Source of the DNA: Asterias rubens
Lineage: Eukaryota > Echinodermata > Asteroidea > Forcipulatida > Asteriidae
Assembly (NCBI RefSeq): GCF_902459465.1
Contig: NC_047063.1
Location: forward strand, 3,782,001 to 3,846,000
Reading direction: 5' to 3'
Length of the DNA: 64,000 nt
Positions 36,301-53,738 of this stretch are shown piece by piece. Under the pieces are notes generated by a model. It was given only the letters and a program-made list of their open reading frames with translations. It did no database searches and was not told the DNA's origin. A program made the translations under genes and the position numbers. Within the stretch, counting starts at the first letter, position 1; each line of letters begins with the position of its first letter.

Positions 36301-39189
36301 CTTAGCGGCAGTATGGATTCTCTGGCTCCTCAAGCCGCGGATACCGGAAGTTTGAAGAGAAGTGCGCTTTCTAACTCACTGATGGATCTCAAGGAAGCAG
36401 CTTGTAAGTTTGTTTGTTTGTTTGTTTGTTTGTTTATTTGTTTGTTTGTTTGTTTGTTTGTTTGTTTGTTTGTTTGTTTGTTTGTTTTGATGATCTTCCC
36501 GTTGCAAACTCCCACAAGGGGATGTAAACACCAAGCTCTCCCAACCCACTTATAAAAACATTCGGTCAATAATTGTGATTCAGTAACTAGACAACAATAC
36601 TTATTCTAGTCATTGTGGAACCAGCGGTTAGCTTGGTGGATTCGAACCCACAACCTTGAGATTGCAAGTTCTTCCTTGTGTTGTTGTGATGTGCTTTGGG
36701 GAACCTGGGTTTTGAAACAAATACATTTTTATAATTCTATAAACCTGTAGCAAAGGAGAATTACAAAAGAATATGTTTTGTGGCACAGGATTTTTGCTTC
36801 TCTACTTATTCTTTCTTGTATTAAGATTTACTCCAGGCTATCGGATCCTTGATTAATTGTTTGACATTTGTTTCTTTTTACAGCCAAGAAAAATCACAGA
36901 AATAGTGCGAGCTCTCTGGACAGTGGAGTGGTACGTAAACAACAAGTTTCCTCTTACTCTTATTGCCATTAATATTACATAGCTTTCATGGCATTGGAGG
37001 AGGTCACTTTCTTAAAGTTTTCAGGATTGAACTCTCTGGAAGTCTTGATCTTGATTAGCCTTTAATGCTATTGTTTGAAGGGAGTGAAAAGACATTATGT
37101 GAATGGAGGGAAATATTGTTTTTCTTATTAATCAAATTAATGTTCTTTATATCCGATGCAAAACCATGCACTGATTTTATAGAGACACTTATTACATTAC
37201 TATACACATCTTATTGGAATGTGCAACTCCATTTTTGTGCATGGGCAACCACTGCTTTATCTTGTATCGAGAACAAAAGAGGTCCACATAATCATTAATG
37301 CAGTTGCTTGCAACACTATGTGGACGAACACATGTCCGCACAGTGTTATGGACTGACACGTCCACACAGTCTTATTTACAGTGTTGTAGAATTGAATTTC
37401 CCTTATGTGTACAGAACATTTGAATATCCTCACAGTGCAACAAAGCTGTGTGTGTATAAATGCATCTACACAATATGCAAATGTACAGAGTTATGTTCTG
37501 TCCCGCAATGCACAAACATTAGCAAAGGTTTAAAATGGTTGGTTACCTCACTGGAAAACTGATAACCAAGAGTTAGAGGATTTCAAACTTAAACACCTGA
37601 AACCAGTTGCGATGAAACACTAAGCAGACAAATCTTTGCTGGATTTCTTGAGAGATTGATGTAAAGCACATTGTGTCTTTTTCCCCCCTCTTTGCACACA
37701 ACCTTTATTCATATCCCGTCGTATAGTGGGCCGTCACACGCATTGTGGCTGTGTGAGTTGAAGCTGTCTCCGTTTTGAATGCATGGTTCTCATGATGACT
37801 GTAACTGTCTGGTAGTAGCTAGTAGTAGTAAACCGTCAACCGATAGTTTGGGGTCGGGGCTCCCACTTCCCTCCCATCATGTAGACCACAAATACATCTG
37901 TTGATCATACATATGAAAAACAACCAGTTGTGATGAAGAGAAACATGTATCTGATGCATATTCATTAAATAATGAGTTGCCTCATGATGTGATTGGCTAC
38001 TTTAGATTAGGTTGCCGTCCTGGTTTCTGAGGGCCGTTTGGCTTCATTCAATGACTCCTAAGGAGTTCTGTTCACAACTGTTAAATTTTGCAAATATAAA
38101 TACCTTGTAGTGTTTCCTTCATGAATCTTTGTAACCTTTATCTCTGAATTGTGTGTTCAATCCTTTCTATGTTTGTGATTTGTGACGCCCAATGTGTCTT
38201 TTACACCAGTACTTATAGTGCGTGCATTAAACAGTCATGTCTTTTTTTTAATTTGACACATGAAATGCATCCTGTGTAGTCACAAGGAAACTTTCCTCTT
38301 CCGAATAACTGTAATGAGTCTCTTTCGTTTTTCCCACATAGTAACTGTCCGTCTAATCCTACATGTACTTGGACTCCTGTTTTCTTACTCTTCATGCATG
38401 TATTAGTTTCCTCAGTGTATTGCCCTTGAAGTTTTCAATTCCAACGATTTTAGCAAAACCCTGTACTCTTTCTAAATACTCATGCACGTGTGTTAGGGTC
38501 AAATCAGGGTTTGCTCTGTCCACCATGTTTTTTTGTCTCACCTAGTTAACCAATGTAGAAGAGTGCCAACTCTCCCTGATTCTGAAGAAAGCTTCTAGGA
38601 TCCCAATCTTTCCATGTTCTGGCAAACAAATTTGCCATAATTTGTTTTATTTTATTATCATTCTTAGGACGTATCTAGTGGTATGATGTCTTTAACTTAG
38701 TTAATAAACCTAATATCAAATAGTTTTATTGTTTTCATTAGTTTATGTGTAATAAGTAGTAAACACCTATGAGTAGGTGTATAATGTATGAGTCATTTAT
38801 ATTTCATTTGTTTTATTTCTCAAATACTAAAGTTGTTTCTGTCTCTATTTCTTTTAATTTCAACGTTTTTGTTGTTGGTTATTTTATTTTATTTTTGTCT
38901 GCGCCTAGGAATAGGATCTTGTACACTAGATAGATGGCGCATTATAAGTGCATTATAATTATTATTAAATTCAGTTTGGTATAGAAAAACTGTGATTGAT
39001 GAAGATTTTAAAATTATCGTTAATATCTCTTATCTCTTCCATCAGACCCTGGATATCAACGCCACAATGCCCCTCCCAAGAAAAAACAGAAACGGCAGCC
39101 CCCTCACAAGCGTCTTCAGTGCCCGCAACAAAGTCATCCAGCCCACCCTCGATCTCAGTGCCGCAGGCAACGAGCCAGCAGAGTCATGA
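27318..39189 (+). CDS. IQSEC: IQSEC/BRAG-family ArfGEF, C-terminal part (Sec7 C-half, PH, tail); 5' exons missing
   Basis: Guanine-nucleotide exchange factor for Arf GTPases (Arf6 in characterised IQSECs), acting at plasma membrane and synapse. Exons: 27318-27432, 27872-28046, 28594-28733, 29465-29584, 30432-30528, 31034-31186, 36203-36403, 36884-36930, and a terminal exon from 39046. Phases agree throughout. The first exon opens inside Sec7 (CYVDEMNF) and contains the [17 protein letters not shown] motif-2 region, followed by RYCICN and [16 protein letters not shown]. The PH domain runs over exons 4-6 ([29 protein letters not shown]). The tail [14 protein letters not shown] then NSASSLDSG mirrors vertebrate IQSEC C-termini. 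The N-terminal half with the IQ motif and the Sec7 glutamic-finger loop was not recognised upstream; it may lie across the 12-27 kb repeat region, beyond the window, or have been missed. Vertebrates have three paralogues; an invertebrate probably has one. Confidence 0.93.
27470..27740. repeat. Interspersed repeat in IQSEC intron (GAGCAGGATACC.. / ATGAAATTGGGCC)
   Basis: AAGCAGGATACCCATCACAG ... GGTGACCATATTCTGTT resembles 31,960-32,080. The CTATGAAATTGGGCC end matches family C. CTCTCCCTGATTCTGCAGAAAG resembles 38,570-38,595. Confidence 0.6.
29563..30240 (+). repeat. Tandem array derived from an IQSEC exon end and its 5' splice site
   Basis: The exon end TTCCTCTTCAATGATATGCTCATG|GTATGT (29,561-29,590) is repeated down the intron at about 29,617, 29,655, 29,726, 29,800, 29,847, 30,002, 30,068, 30,139 and 30,207, each followed by GTGTGTA-like sequence and TTGTATTGAT..GATTTTAATGAAT filler. 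Spacing is mostly about 70 bp. Confidence 0.75.
30547..30569. repeat. Poly-C tract just after an IQSEC donor
   Basis: A C-run of about 20 starts about 20 bp downstream of the 30,528 splice donor. Confidence 0.9.
30624..30852. mobile_element. Short TIR element, 229 bp, in IQSEC intron
   Basis: Termini GAGTTCGGGCGGTGTGT and ACACACTGCCCGAACTC are inverted with one mismatch. No coding capacity. Confidence 0.65.
32646..32678 (+). CDS. IQSEC: Candidate 33-nt cassette microexon of IQSEC
   Basis: The sequence has a pyrimidine-rich tract, acceptor CTCCTTTAG, 33 coding nucleotides and a good donor (AAG|GTACGT). The flanking IQSEC exons (31034-31186 and 36203-36403) meet in phase 1. Inserting these 33 nt keeps phase and adds [11 protein letters not shown] before the next exon with no stop. 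It lies between the PH domain and the tail. This is inference from splice signals only. Confidence 0.3.
35925..36100 (-). mobile_element. tRNA-derived SINE S1, minus orientation
   Basis: Minus strand reads CAATCTCAGTGGTCTAGTTG ... GCTCTAAAATTGCAAAGGTC, then GGGTTTGAGCCCAAC and the body TACTGAGTATACAGTGCTAT ... ACACATCGGTGTATCTGGGT. Ends about 100 bp before an IQSEC exon (36203). Confidence 0.8.
36408..36487 (+). repeat. (TTTG)n microsatellite at an IQSEC splice donor
   Basis: GTAAG at 36404-36408 leads directly into about 80 bp of GTTT repeats. Confidence 0.95.
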
Positions 39190-39214
39190 TGACTCCTTTT
39201 CCACACTCGTGTGA
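39046..39214 (+). CDS. IQSEC: IQSEC terminal exon with three open frames
   Basis: A strong acceptor (CTCTTCCATCAG) ends at 39045. The preceding exon (36884-36930) ends in phase 0, which selects the frame starting [13 protein letters not shown] and stopping at 39189. Phase +1 reads [13 protein letters not shown] and ends ...DDSFSTLV at 39214, a class I PDZ-ligand ending like that of vertebrate IQSEC2. Phase +2 reads [15 protein letters not shown] and stays open to about 39240. Either the gene uses the phase-0 tail, or an undetected or alternative upstream exon shifts the frame. Confidence 0.6.
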
Positions 39215-39505
39215 AAGACCATCACTCTGGGTCTATGCATAATGTTTTTTTTAGGGGGAGCACCCCTCTGAGTGAACGCTTTTAACTACTTCCACCAAGG
39301 CAATGGACCTTGTAAATGAGCTGTGTTATTTTGACAATCGTGTGAAAGACGCACAGAGAAACCAACACTTTGGGTCTATGCATCAAGAGTAGAGGAGTGG
39401 TTTTTTTTTTAAGGGGGAGCACCCCTCAAAGTGCACCATTTTTTAACGCTGTTAATTACTTCCGTCACGGCAATGGACCCTGTAAACGAAATGTGTTGTT
39501 TGATT
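39190..39505 (+). other. IQSEC 3' UTR start with a two-copy repeat
   Basis: Two diverged copies (about 39,212-39,333 and 39,344-39,505) share CTGGGTCTATGCAT, AGGGGGAGCACCCCTC and GGCAATGGACC.TGTAAA. A hairpin GGGGGAGCACCCC occurs in each. Confidence 0.7.
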
Positions 39506-40282
39506 AACATGCACGCAATATGCAAGCAGCGTTTCCGTTGTCACTGATGGGCTTCACCTTGCCACTAGATGGCGGCAGACAGAGATCATTTTGAGGAAAT
39601 TAAAAATACCTGTAATTAAACTGTGATTCTGGTGACTCCGACTCTTATAACAGCCACACAAGGGCGCAGTTGTTCAAATTTTGCTCAGCTGGGACATGGA
39701 AAGATATAATGTACATATATGATTATGTACATGTACATTGTATTGTAATGTGGATGGGCACTGGCTCAACTTGTACTGTAGGGGATATGAAGTAAAACAC
39801 AACCACATGTAGACTGGGCCCTTGTCTTTATCCGCAAGAATAAAGACAGGTCCCCACCGCTAGATCCAGTGATTCCATTGGATACAATGATATCATGTTG
39901 ATAAACGTGCAGTGACATGAGCTAGCTGCCCAAACAGTACATTACTGTCAAGTCCGCAATAGAATTTGACTGCGTATCTCTATGTGAAATGACTGAGGTC
40001 AAAGGTTAAACTACATGCCGGTTTTTGATGCCGGTCTCTGGTGTTATTCACGAGCCTCGAAGTGTGACGTCAGCAGGCTAAACCACATGGTGCTTTCGCT
40101 GCCTGGTTGGATCACAACACTCACCACAAGAGGGCGCTTTGCATAAATTCAAGCTCTCCTCAGCACCTGCTCTTGGAGGATCATCTTTGACATTTTTAAT
40201 TACAATGGTTCTTCAGTTATTGAACGCATCATGTGATTAACTTTCTACACTCGCCGAGAGCCAGTTCCATTGTACATGTACT

Positions 40283-40395
40283 TTGCTAAGCACAGTTACG
40301 TACTCTGTTAAGCACAGTTACGTACTCTGTTAAGCACAGTTACGTACTCTGCTAAGCACAGCTACGTACTCTGCTAAGCACAGTTACTTTCTAAG
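40283..40395. repeat. 23-bp tandem repeat, about five copies
   Basis: Unit TGCTAAGCACAGTTACGTACTC with T/C variants, degrading at the right edge. Confidence 0.9.
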
Positions 40396-43300
40396 CATGA
40401 AGTACATAAGATGCTCAAGATATTGGGTTGCCGGCCATTATGTCCAGAATAATGGGTATTTTTTTCACCGTTTCCCCACAAATTTGTGAATAATAATGTA
40501 ATAAGTCTCTTGTAGTACTGACCATATAACAAGAGTTAGTTGTAACTTTCTGATTTGTTTTATGTTAGAATTGCTTCTAAAAGCACAGTTTAAGACTTCT
40601 TCCCCAACATCAACTCACACCAAGTTATTCTTGGTAACATAATGTACATTAGATAGCCACAATGTGGTCTGAGATTCAACTTGTGTTTTTTGTATCAGTG
40701 CCATTTTTTTGTCAAGTCAAGTTTTGTGCATTATTTTGTTTTATATTGTTGAAGCAAAAGTAATGAAAAAGCGAAGACAAGTTGCCACAGTGTAAGCTCC
40801 TTGCTACAAACTGAACCTGCCAAACAAATTTGTAGAAGAAAAAAGTTGAAGCCATTTTTCTTTCTCATTGAAGGTTTCCCTCTTCGGTACAATAATTATT
40901 TGCAATTGTGGCCAAGCTTAAAAGATTCCCTTTGTACGTTTCCCTTGTAGTGGTCTAAGTAGCCCACTCTGTGGAATGTTTGCTGTGATTACCAATATTT
41001 ATTATACTACATGTATTATAAATTGAAGATGCACCATTTTTGCAAAAAAAAATTAGTCCGAAAATGGCTTTCCCTTTTTCTTATCTTTTATAGAAGAAAC
41101 TGTCATATTGTACAAATGATTCAATGGTTTATAGTTTCTACATGTTTTCCCATTTGTCTTCACATCTGGCTGTGGATTCTTCACACATTTAGTTTGGCGC
41201 AGCATTTGATGTGTTAAATGGATCATAAAATGATCTTAAATATCAAAGAAATATGTGTGAAATACGTGTAAGGGGTATATAATTTCACTGAACATGGTTC
41301 TTTAAGTTAAAAATAATAAAAAGATTCTTTAGTAACAAAAAGAAAGTGGTCTTCATAGAATTATAAATAAGGGTATTTAGATTATTATTATTATTTGCCA
41401 AGTGGTATAAAATTTGTGAATATTTCTTGCTCATTTTTCGTTTAATTTTATTAATTTTTGAATTTTGAAAACGGAAGAAGAAAACTTTGGTTCATCATAA
41501 AGCTATGCAACTGTATATATGAACAAAATTATTAAAAGAAAAAACATTTAAATCCTATTATTTTATTATTTTATCTTTTTGTTTCATTTACATTTTTCAG
41601 AAAAGAATTTGTGCAATTTTTAAATTAAAAAAAAGAGGGGGGAATTTGAAGAGCTTTCAAAAACAGAAATTTAAAAACTATTTGGTTAAAGGACATAATT
41701 GAGGTAGTGGTCTGTGAGCTGAAATGGACATGATGGAAGGCACTTGGGAACTTGATTTAAAATTAATGCGCTATTTGGTTTTGAAGGTAGGTAGTTTAGA
41801 AGGGCATGCACTTCTCCATATTAAATATGGTGCTCACAATCCTTCTGCAATAGCTTATGGCAACAACAGTGTGATAATAACCCCATGCACGGTCGGTGTC
41901 ACACTCAGCAATTTGCGCTGTTGTAACAGATTTGCGCTTTTTAAGTTGCGCGCTAAGTTTGTCGTGAAGATAAAATGGTTTCAGTGAATTTTGTTCGTAG
42001 TTAAACACCTCATGAATTTAGACAACAATCAATGGTTGATTTGGCCATCAAAACCAGGCTCGACCAGGATACGGATTCCAGCAAAAACCCAGGTTTGAGT
42101 TTTGCAAAGAAGTTCCTGGTTTTGGCATGACTTAACTTATTTTGTGAATAAGAAAACTTGCCAGCTATTGTTAGTAATAACTTCCCTCTGAATAAAAATG
42201 AGTTTGTCTACCACATAACAAGCCCAATATGATAGAGATTTAGCATTGAAAATGTTTAGCCACTTCGCTTGGTTTGCTTATGAGTGTAGCCAGGAACCAG
42301 TTAAACAGTACACAGCACTATGGCAATTTGGTTGGTTCCCTGTATTTACTAAGCAACCCTTTCTAAGCTAAGCAAATTTATGTGCTTTACAACCCCCTTG
42401 AAACTGGCCCCAGTATATCAGGCCTGGAATTTCATTTTAAACATGTTAAGGTCTATGGGAAACTTTTGAAGGGCACCAAGGCCAAGACCAGGGGCAACGG
42501 AGGCCATGGCCTCTGTGGACTGCCTGTAATTCCTGGCCTTGTATATAATAAAGGTAGTCGATTTGGTCAATATGTTAAGACAAAATTAGTGATGCTCAAT
42601 CGTTGGGTTAGTGTGGTTTGAAGTATAAAGTGAAATGCAGAAACAGGATAAACATGGCGCATAATAAACTTGCTAAGCAGGAACAGGTTATACCAGCCAA
42701 ATTGTCTTGAAGATTAGGTTGATGTGACTGGCGCCAGCTATATGGTGTGGATTTGTTGATATCTCATCATTAAGATTCACCGATGTATAATGTATACTAC
42801 ATAGATAACCCTCTCTTAAACTAACCTATTACACAGAAGCCATTTTAAGTCCTTACTTCCCTTGTACAGACTATAAAAATATACAAATAAATACTACTAA
42901 ATACCCAAAATACTTCTAAAATATTTTAATACTATACATAGCAAACTATGAAAAAATGTTATAAGAAAGTTTTGGCAAACATTGTATTGTTTGAAGAGAT
43001 TTGAAAGTTCACCCTGGCAAAACTGCTTTCCAGTAAAAATGACTTGTTGTCTGTAGTATAAATGCAACACCCTGTAACTTAAAAAAAAACCTGTGTAAAA
43101 TATAAATTTGAGGTCGCTTTTTTTGCAAAAGCGTCTCTGAAGATATGCAGCCAAAGCAATTGTACATAAAACACACTAGTTAATTTGTATCTAGATATTT
43201 TGGTTTGAAATTTCATGGTGGTATGTGCGTAAGGAGCATTTAATAGTTCATGCAAGGCATTTCTATTCCACCCTGTCTTCCACACCAACTACACGCTAGA

Positions 43301-43991
43301 GTTGGAAGAGGAGTGAAGAATCCCAAAGAATATTACTTGCCAACTTTTTCGCACCATTTATTTCAGGGAACGACTCGGAAGAAAAATTGTGACAATTTAA
43401 TAAATAAAACAAAACAGTGTGTGGAGAAGACATGAGACGATATTTTCTATTTGCATTAAGGGAAGTTTTTGTGTTGGTTTCCCAAGGGATGGTAAAAAAG
43501 CGGTAATTTGTAATAATAACTTTTATCACTCTGTTTATAGACCTATTTTATGAAGAATTAAAAAAATTCTCAAATTCTGACACATTTTGATATATTGTTA
43601 CGCATGCACTGTTCAGTGTACATTAGCACACGCTTTTGGGTTGAAAGTGTAAAAGCATTTGGACACATTAAGAGTAGCAGAAATTCTGCACTTTGTTTAA
43701 GCATCCATCATCGGGGTTGGCATTTTATTTCCACAAGTGTGGATACCCACTTCAGGAAACCATTTTGAGAAATGGTGGACACAACACTTATAGGTTTTAG
43801 GGAATTTGCCGTACCTCAAAAAGGCTATTGGCCAAAAGCCTTAAGCATTGGCCCCATGGTTTGGTGCTAACCCTTTGAATGAGGACTCATGTATGATAGG
43901 GTCACCAGTGTCACAATGTGGGCCCTGGGGCCAGACTAATGTATAGCATTCATTTTACAGTTTTGTATCAGTAGCTCTTATGTTGAGGGTG

Positions 43992-44108
43992 AGCTGGGGT
44001 TGAGATGGCCTTGTGTCAAGGCTTTCGTGGCTTGGAGAGCTGCGATCCAAAGCGACTGTTCCAGTCGCTTTGCTGCTTACGCCACGAAGGGCCTTGACAA
44101 AAGGCTAG
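43992..44108. repeat. Imperfect inverted repeat
   Basis: TGTCAAGGCTTTCGTGGC ... AAGCGACTGTTCCAGTCGCTT ... GCCACGAAGGGCCTTGACA. Central 7-8 bp stem perfect, outer arms with one or two mismatches. Confidence 0.7.
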
Positions 44109-45149
44109 GGTTGAGACGATCAACCCGAGTTGCCAGGTAGCAGAGTGATTGTTTAGTATTGTACAATTGGTGTCGACACATGAGGGGCTGTCTGTTCCCA
44201 ACAGAGTGCATGTTATATAAGATTTATGTATGTATCTAATACTAGTATGTAATGTTCATTGGACTCGGCGTGGAATAACACAGAAAGAGAGTTACATAAT
44301 ATTGCTTTGTGGCAGTGTGTCTTTTTTGTTGTAGGTCATCAAAATCTGAAGCTAAATATCTTAGCACCCTAAACCAAATGGAAGTGGATTGATAGGTTCT
44401 TTCTTAGTAGTTTCGTCTTACTTTTCACACAATGCAAAGCTTAACATCTTGCTTAACATCTTCTATAATCATGGTTATTTTTATGTACAAAAAAGATATG
44501 GTAAAAAGTACAAGAAAAGATTTGAATTGGTTTATAAAAGCTACATTTTTTTATTTACAAAACGTTTTTTTTTTAATACCCTCAGGTGTAAAAACTTATT
44601 ACAAAATTTCATCAACAAGCATGTCTAAACTACATCAAAATGATTCATGTATTTTGTTTAAAGATGGATAAAACAACTTCCTTGGCCTTTTTTTATACCA
44701 AAGCAGCCCTTGTGCATGTGAGAGCCAAGTCATCAGATGGGGCACATAAATTTCCCTCTGGTAATGGGGCACTTCTGTGTCGAAAATGTAAATTTATATT
44801 GGAACTTTGAAAAGGGCATTGCTATGGGTGCTTATGGTTATTTCAAGGCGTGTTTAAGGAATCTCTCGTTATCACACTGTTTAGTGCCAATCCTGTACAA
44901 ATGTATTTCACATGACGGTGTTTGAAAAGCCTTTTCTATGCTTGCAGTGCTCTGTAAAGCATGTGAATCAATTGGCCGTAAGCGCAGACATGAAATTAGG
45001 CTCTGTTTGCTATCGAAAGGAAGGACTCTCCTCATCCAAAAAACAAAGCATCGAGTGTCAAGGTTGGAACAGTTTAAACTGGCCTGGCCAGACTCATTAG
45101 ACCTGTCTATTGTTCACCACTAGAGGGCAGTGTTTATGTGCAAGGGTCA

Positions 45150-50667
<5,518 letters not shown>

Positions 50668-53635
50668 GGTTCTCGGGTGATGGTTGCTTTTTTGTTTGTT
50701 GAAAAATTTAACTCAGTTCACCAGCTGTTAGGGCCTATAAAAACAGAATTTGAGTTTGTCAAGAGTTTAAAGCATACAGTATTTTCATTTACTTTACGAT
50801 TTGGGGTTGACCAGAGAACTGGCTGGCGCTCTACCAACTGAGCTTTCTAGCCCTATTATGTTGGCGATCTCCCTTTTTTGTCAATATCTTTGTTTGAGTT
50901 GCCAGTTAACTGAGTTAACTGCCTTGTACGTTGGTCGTAGCCAGGGATGACACCCAATTTACGATACAAAGCGACAGCTAAGGACAGCTGTTAGGTGTTA
51001 CAATGTACTTTATCTGATTCTCGGTATGGTGGACTGTTGTGTGTTCCTTTTGAATTTGATGACCACTTTACAATAATTGTAAACAGTAAATGTATGTTGG
51101 GTCTACAACAGTCAGACATTGGTTTTTAAGTACTAAGTAAGAGCTCGTTCCTAATTCTTTGCTCTATTTATCATATATGATAAATCAATAGGCCTAATAA
51201 ACCTTAAAGTCACCTGGAAATATAATTTGTTTTCTTTCAAACATAAGAGTATATGCTTACGAACAATAAAACAATTTTTTTAGGAATTGTTTGTCACGAT
51301 TTATATGTTTACAAAATATATAAAGTTGTTTGGGGGGCTGACTCCGCCTACCCCTTTTGTTTGCCTGCAATGCGTATAGTAAACACACGTGTAAAGTACA
51401 TGTACGTCCAAGTCGTGAGTTGGTACATTTCAAAAAGTGTTTTTCTGCATTCAGCAGCAATGCACCTGTTTTTTTTTTTAAACATACAAACTCAGAACTT
51501 GGTCCGTACATGTACTTTGCAATTGTGTTTACTCTACGCATTACAGGCAAAGTCTGCCTCGTTTGCGACACGAACAGTGCCCTCTCGGGTCTATAGGCTA
51601 TATTGATATAATTAATACACTGTGGCCGTGGGTCATGTATAAAACTATTTTGTCTACTGACAGTCACTGACAGTGACTGGGCAGTGTTACAATTATATAC
51701 TTTTTCTTGTTGGTTAGTTTTTTTGTAATTCAAGTTGTAGTCTAGTATCTGATACAGTACTAGTAGTAGGATAGTATCGTAGCGTCATACGTTATCGACC
51801 CTCATATGTTTTCGGTCCCCAACTTGATTCCCGTTTACCGCGAGATTGTGCAAGCTGCACCGGTGACAGAAGCTATGCAGTTTACTCACAGTCTGTATTT
51901 TCATCAGGCTTTATCATGCTGAGAATAAAGTTTCCTGTCGTTGGTTATGCTCAAACATTTATAAAATGATTGATTTTTGGAACTAATCACTAGTGCATTA
52001 TTATGCCAACATTCAAATGAGTCAAAGATAATCCAACCTCGAAAGTTCAAAACAAAATTACTATCTGCTAGATTGAGTGTCATGCTGCTTTAGTCACTAG
52101 ATGGATCACGTGAGGTGGTTACTATTTGGGATTCTATGGTGTGCCAATATGGGGAAAAAGTGAAGTGAAAATGACAACAACAATTTTTTTTTGATTTACT
52201 GCATACTGTAATAAATTCCGATAAGCATAATAAATATTAAGTCTACATTAAAGAGAACATATCATAGATTGGTTTCTCATCTCCTGAAACCAAACATTAC
52301 TGGTCTGAAATGGGGGGAAACGGATTGTTATGAAATGTGTGTGCTTCAAGGGGGGGGGGAGTTTTACTTTCATGCCTTATGATATCTCTGGATTCTAATA
52401 TAGCAGCAATAATGCCTTGGGACAAAAATGTAATTAAATTTGTTAAGTAGTAATTGAATATTATTTTTGATTGATTTTGCACGTCATACTAGCTTCTGAA
52501 TATTCAATAAAATACCAACCAATGAAAGGTGTGAAAACAAATGACGTTGCTCCAATGTCGTGCATGCATAAGCACTATTAGTGTATTACTAGTATTATTA
52601 TTAATGGAAGACTGTCTCTCGCAACGTAAAACCACAAATTTAAAAATTTCAACACACCATGAAGTGTAAGTGTTAAAATTTGATAGATGATTTGAAAAAA
52701 AAAAATTAGTTTTTGATTGTGAACAGTTTTCCTGTTATCCTACCTGAAAACACATGACACCATGCCCAGGATAGAGTTGGGTTGGATTTTTGGAGTGATG
52801 ATTTAATTAACGGCGAGAGAATGCTCATTCATCGGTAGTTCGCTTTAAATTGTCAAAAAGTCGAGCCCACTAGCTTAAGTTTTCGAAGTGGCCGAAGTTA
52901 ATGAAATAAAATACCGAACCAACCATAGAGTAAGGTCTCTGTCCTTACTCTATGAACCAACCAACCTTTCAATTTAGACGGACGATAGACAGCAGCAGCA
53001 GCAGATAATCAAACACTTTGACATAATTTGATGGACGACGATCGTCACAAAATAATTTTCAAATTTAGCGCCCTCTCTCGCTCTTACAGCTATAGACCTT
53101 AGAACACATGCAGTACAGGGAGATGACTTTGTGGGGTGGGTTTATTATTATTATTATTTTTTTTTTTTGGGGGGGGTTGTTTGGGGTGTTTGATTGTTTG
53201 TAATGTTTGCTTGTTTATTATACATTTTGCCCAATTTCTTAAAGCTGTTAAGCAGAGTATACTATTATTTAGCAAACAGCTAAAACCCGTACTTCGAACA
53301 TGTGCTCCATTTCAGTCATTTTGGATGTTGATCAAGCTTTCTTCGGTGGCTCTCTTTTGAACCCAAAACCGATCACATAATACAATATAGAATGGCTAGC
53401 ATTTGAAATCGCTTAACACAACCATTGCTAATTATTCTGATATTGCTCCTTTATACCTCAGTCAGCACCGAGCTAATTCAAGCCATTGCCGTTGGCTGTG
53501 ATACGCATTGGCTTTATGGTGAAGGCCTAATGCCTATTAAAAGGTAGTATCAGAATTATCAGAATGAAATTATTACTGCGTCAGTTTTGTCTCAGGTTTA
53601 TCCACTACTAAAAGCATAAAATGGCCCGAATTCCT
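50668..53635. other. CCDC77 upstream region; no other gene seen
   Basis: The CCDC77 promoter and 5' UTR must lie at the start but show no diagnostic element. Contains the 51.36-51.55 kb foldback and a 12-bp perfect hairpin (CATAGAGTAAGG/CCTTACTCTATG) near 52,925-52,955. Confidence 0.45.
51359..51551. mobile_element. Foldback element, about 75-bp arms
   Basis: TTTGCCTGCAATGCGTATAG ... AAAGTACATGTACGTCCAAG pairs with CTTGGTCCGTACATGTACTT ... TACGCATTACAGGCAAA around a roughly 50-60 bp centre. Confidence 0.8.
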
Positions 53636-53639
53636 GGTC

Positions 53640-53738
53640 TCCTGCCTCTAGCTGCCGGGCAACCTCTGTAGTCTAGTTGGTAAGACACTGCTCTAGAATT
53701 GCAAGGGTCGTGGGTTCGAATCCAACCCGAGTAAGGCG
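53640..53738 (+). mobile_element. tRNA-derived SINE S1 head
   Basis: TGTAGTCTAGTTGGTAAGAC, CTGCTCTAGAATTGCAAGGG, TCGTGGGTTCGAATCCAACC. A and B boxes are visible. The body is cut off by the adjoining TIR element. Confidence 0.8.

Larger units (their letters stand above)
39506..45149. other. IQSEC 3' UTR / intergenic, no further gene seen
   Basis: AT-rich sequence between the converging 3' ends of IQSEC and CCDC77. Plausible poly(A) signals are numerous, so transcript ends cannot be placed. Short open frames lack family similarity. Confidence 0.5.

Noticed and set aside
36313..36569. Open frames with VCLFVCLF or NKQTNKQT repeats
   Set aside because: Read-through of the (TTTG)n microsatellite.
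51257..51733. 158-codon minus-strand open frame
   Set aside because: It spans a foldback element; the opposite strand is open as well and no domain is recognisable.
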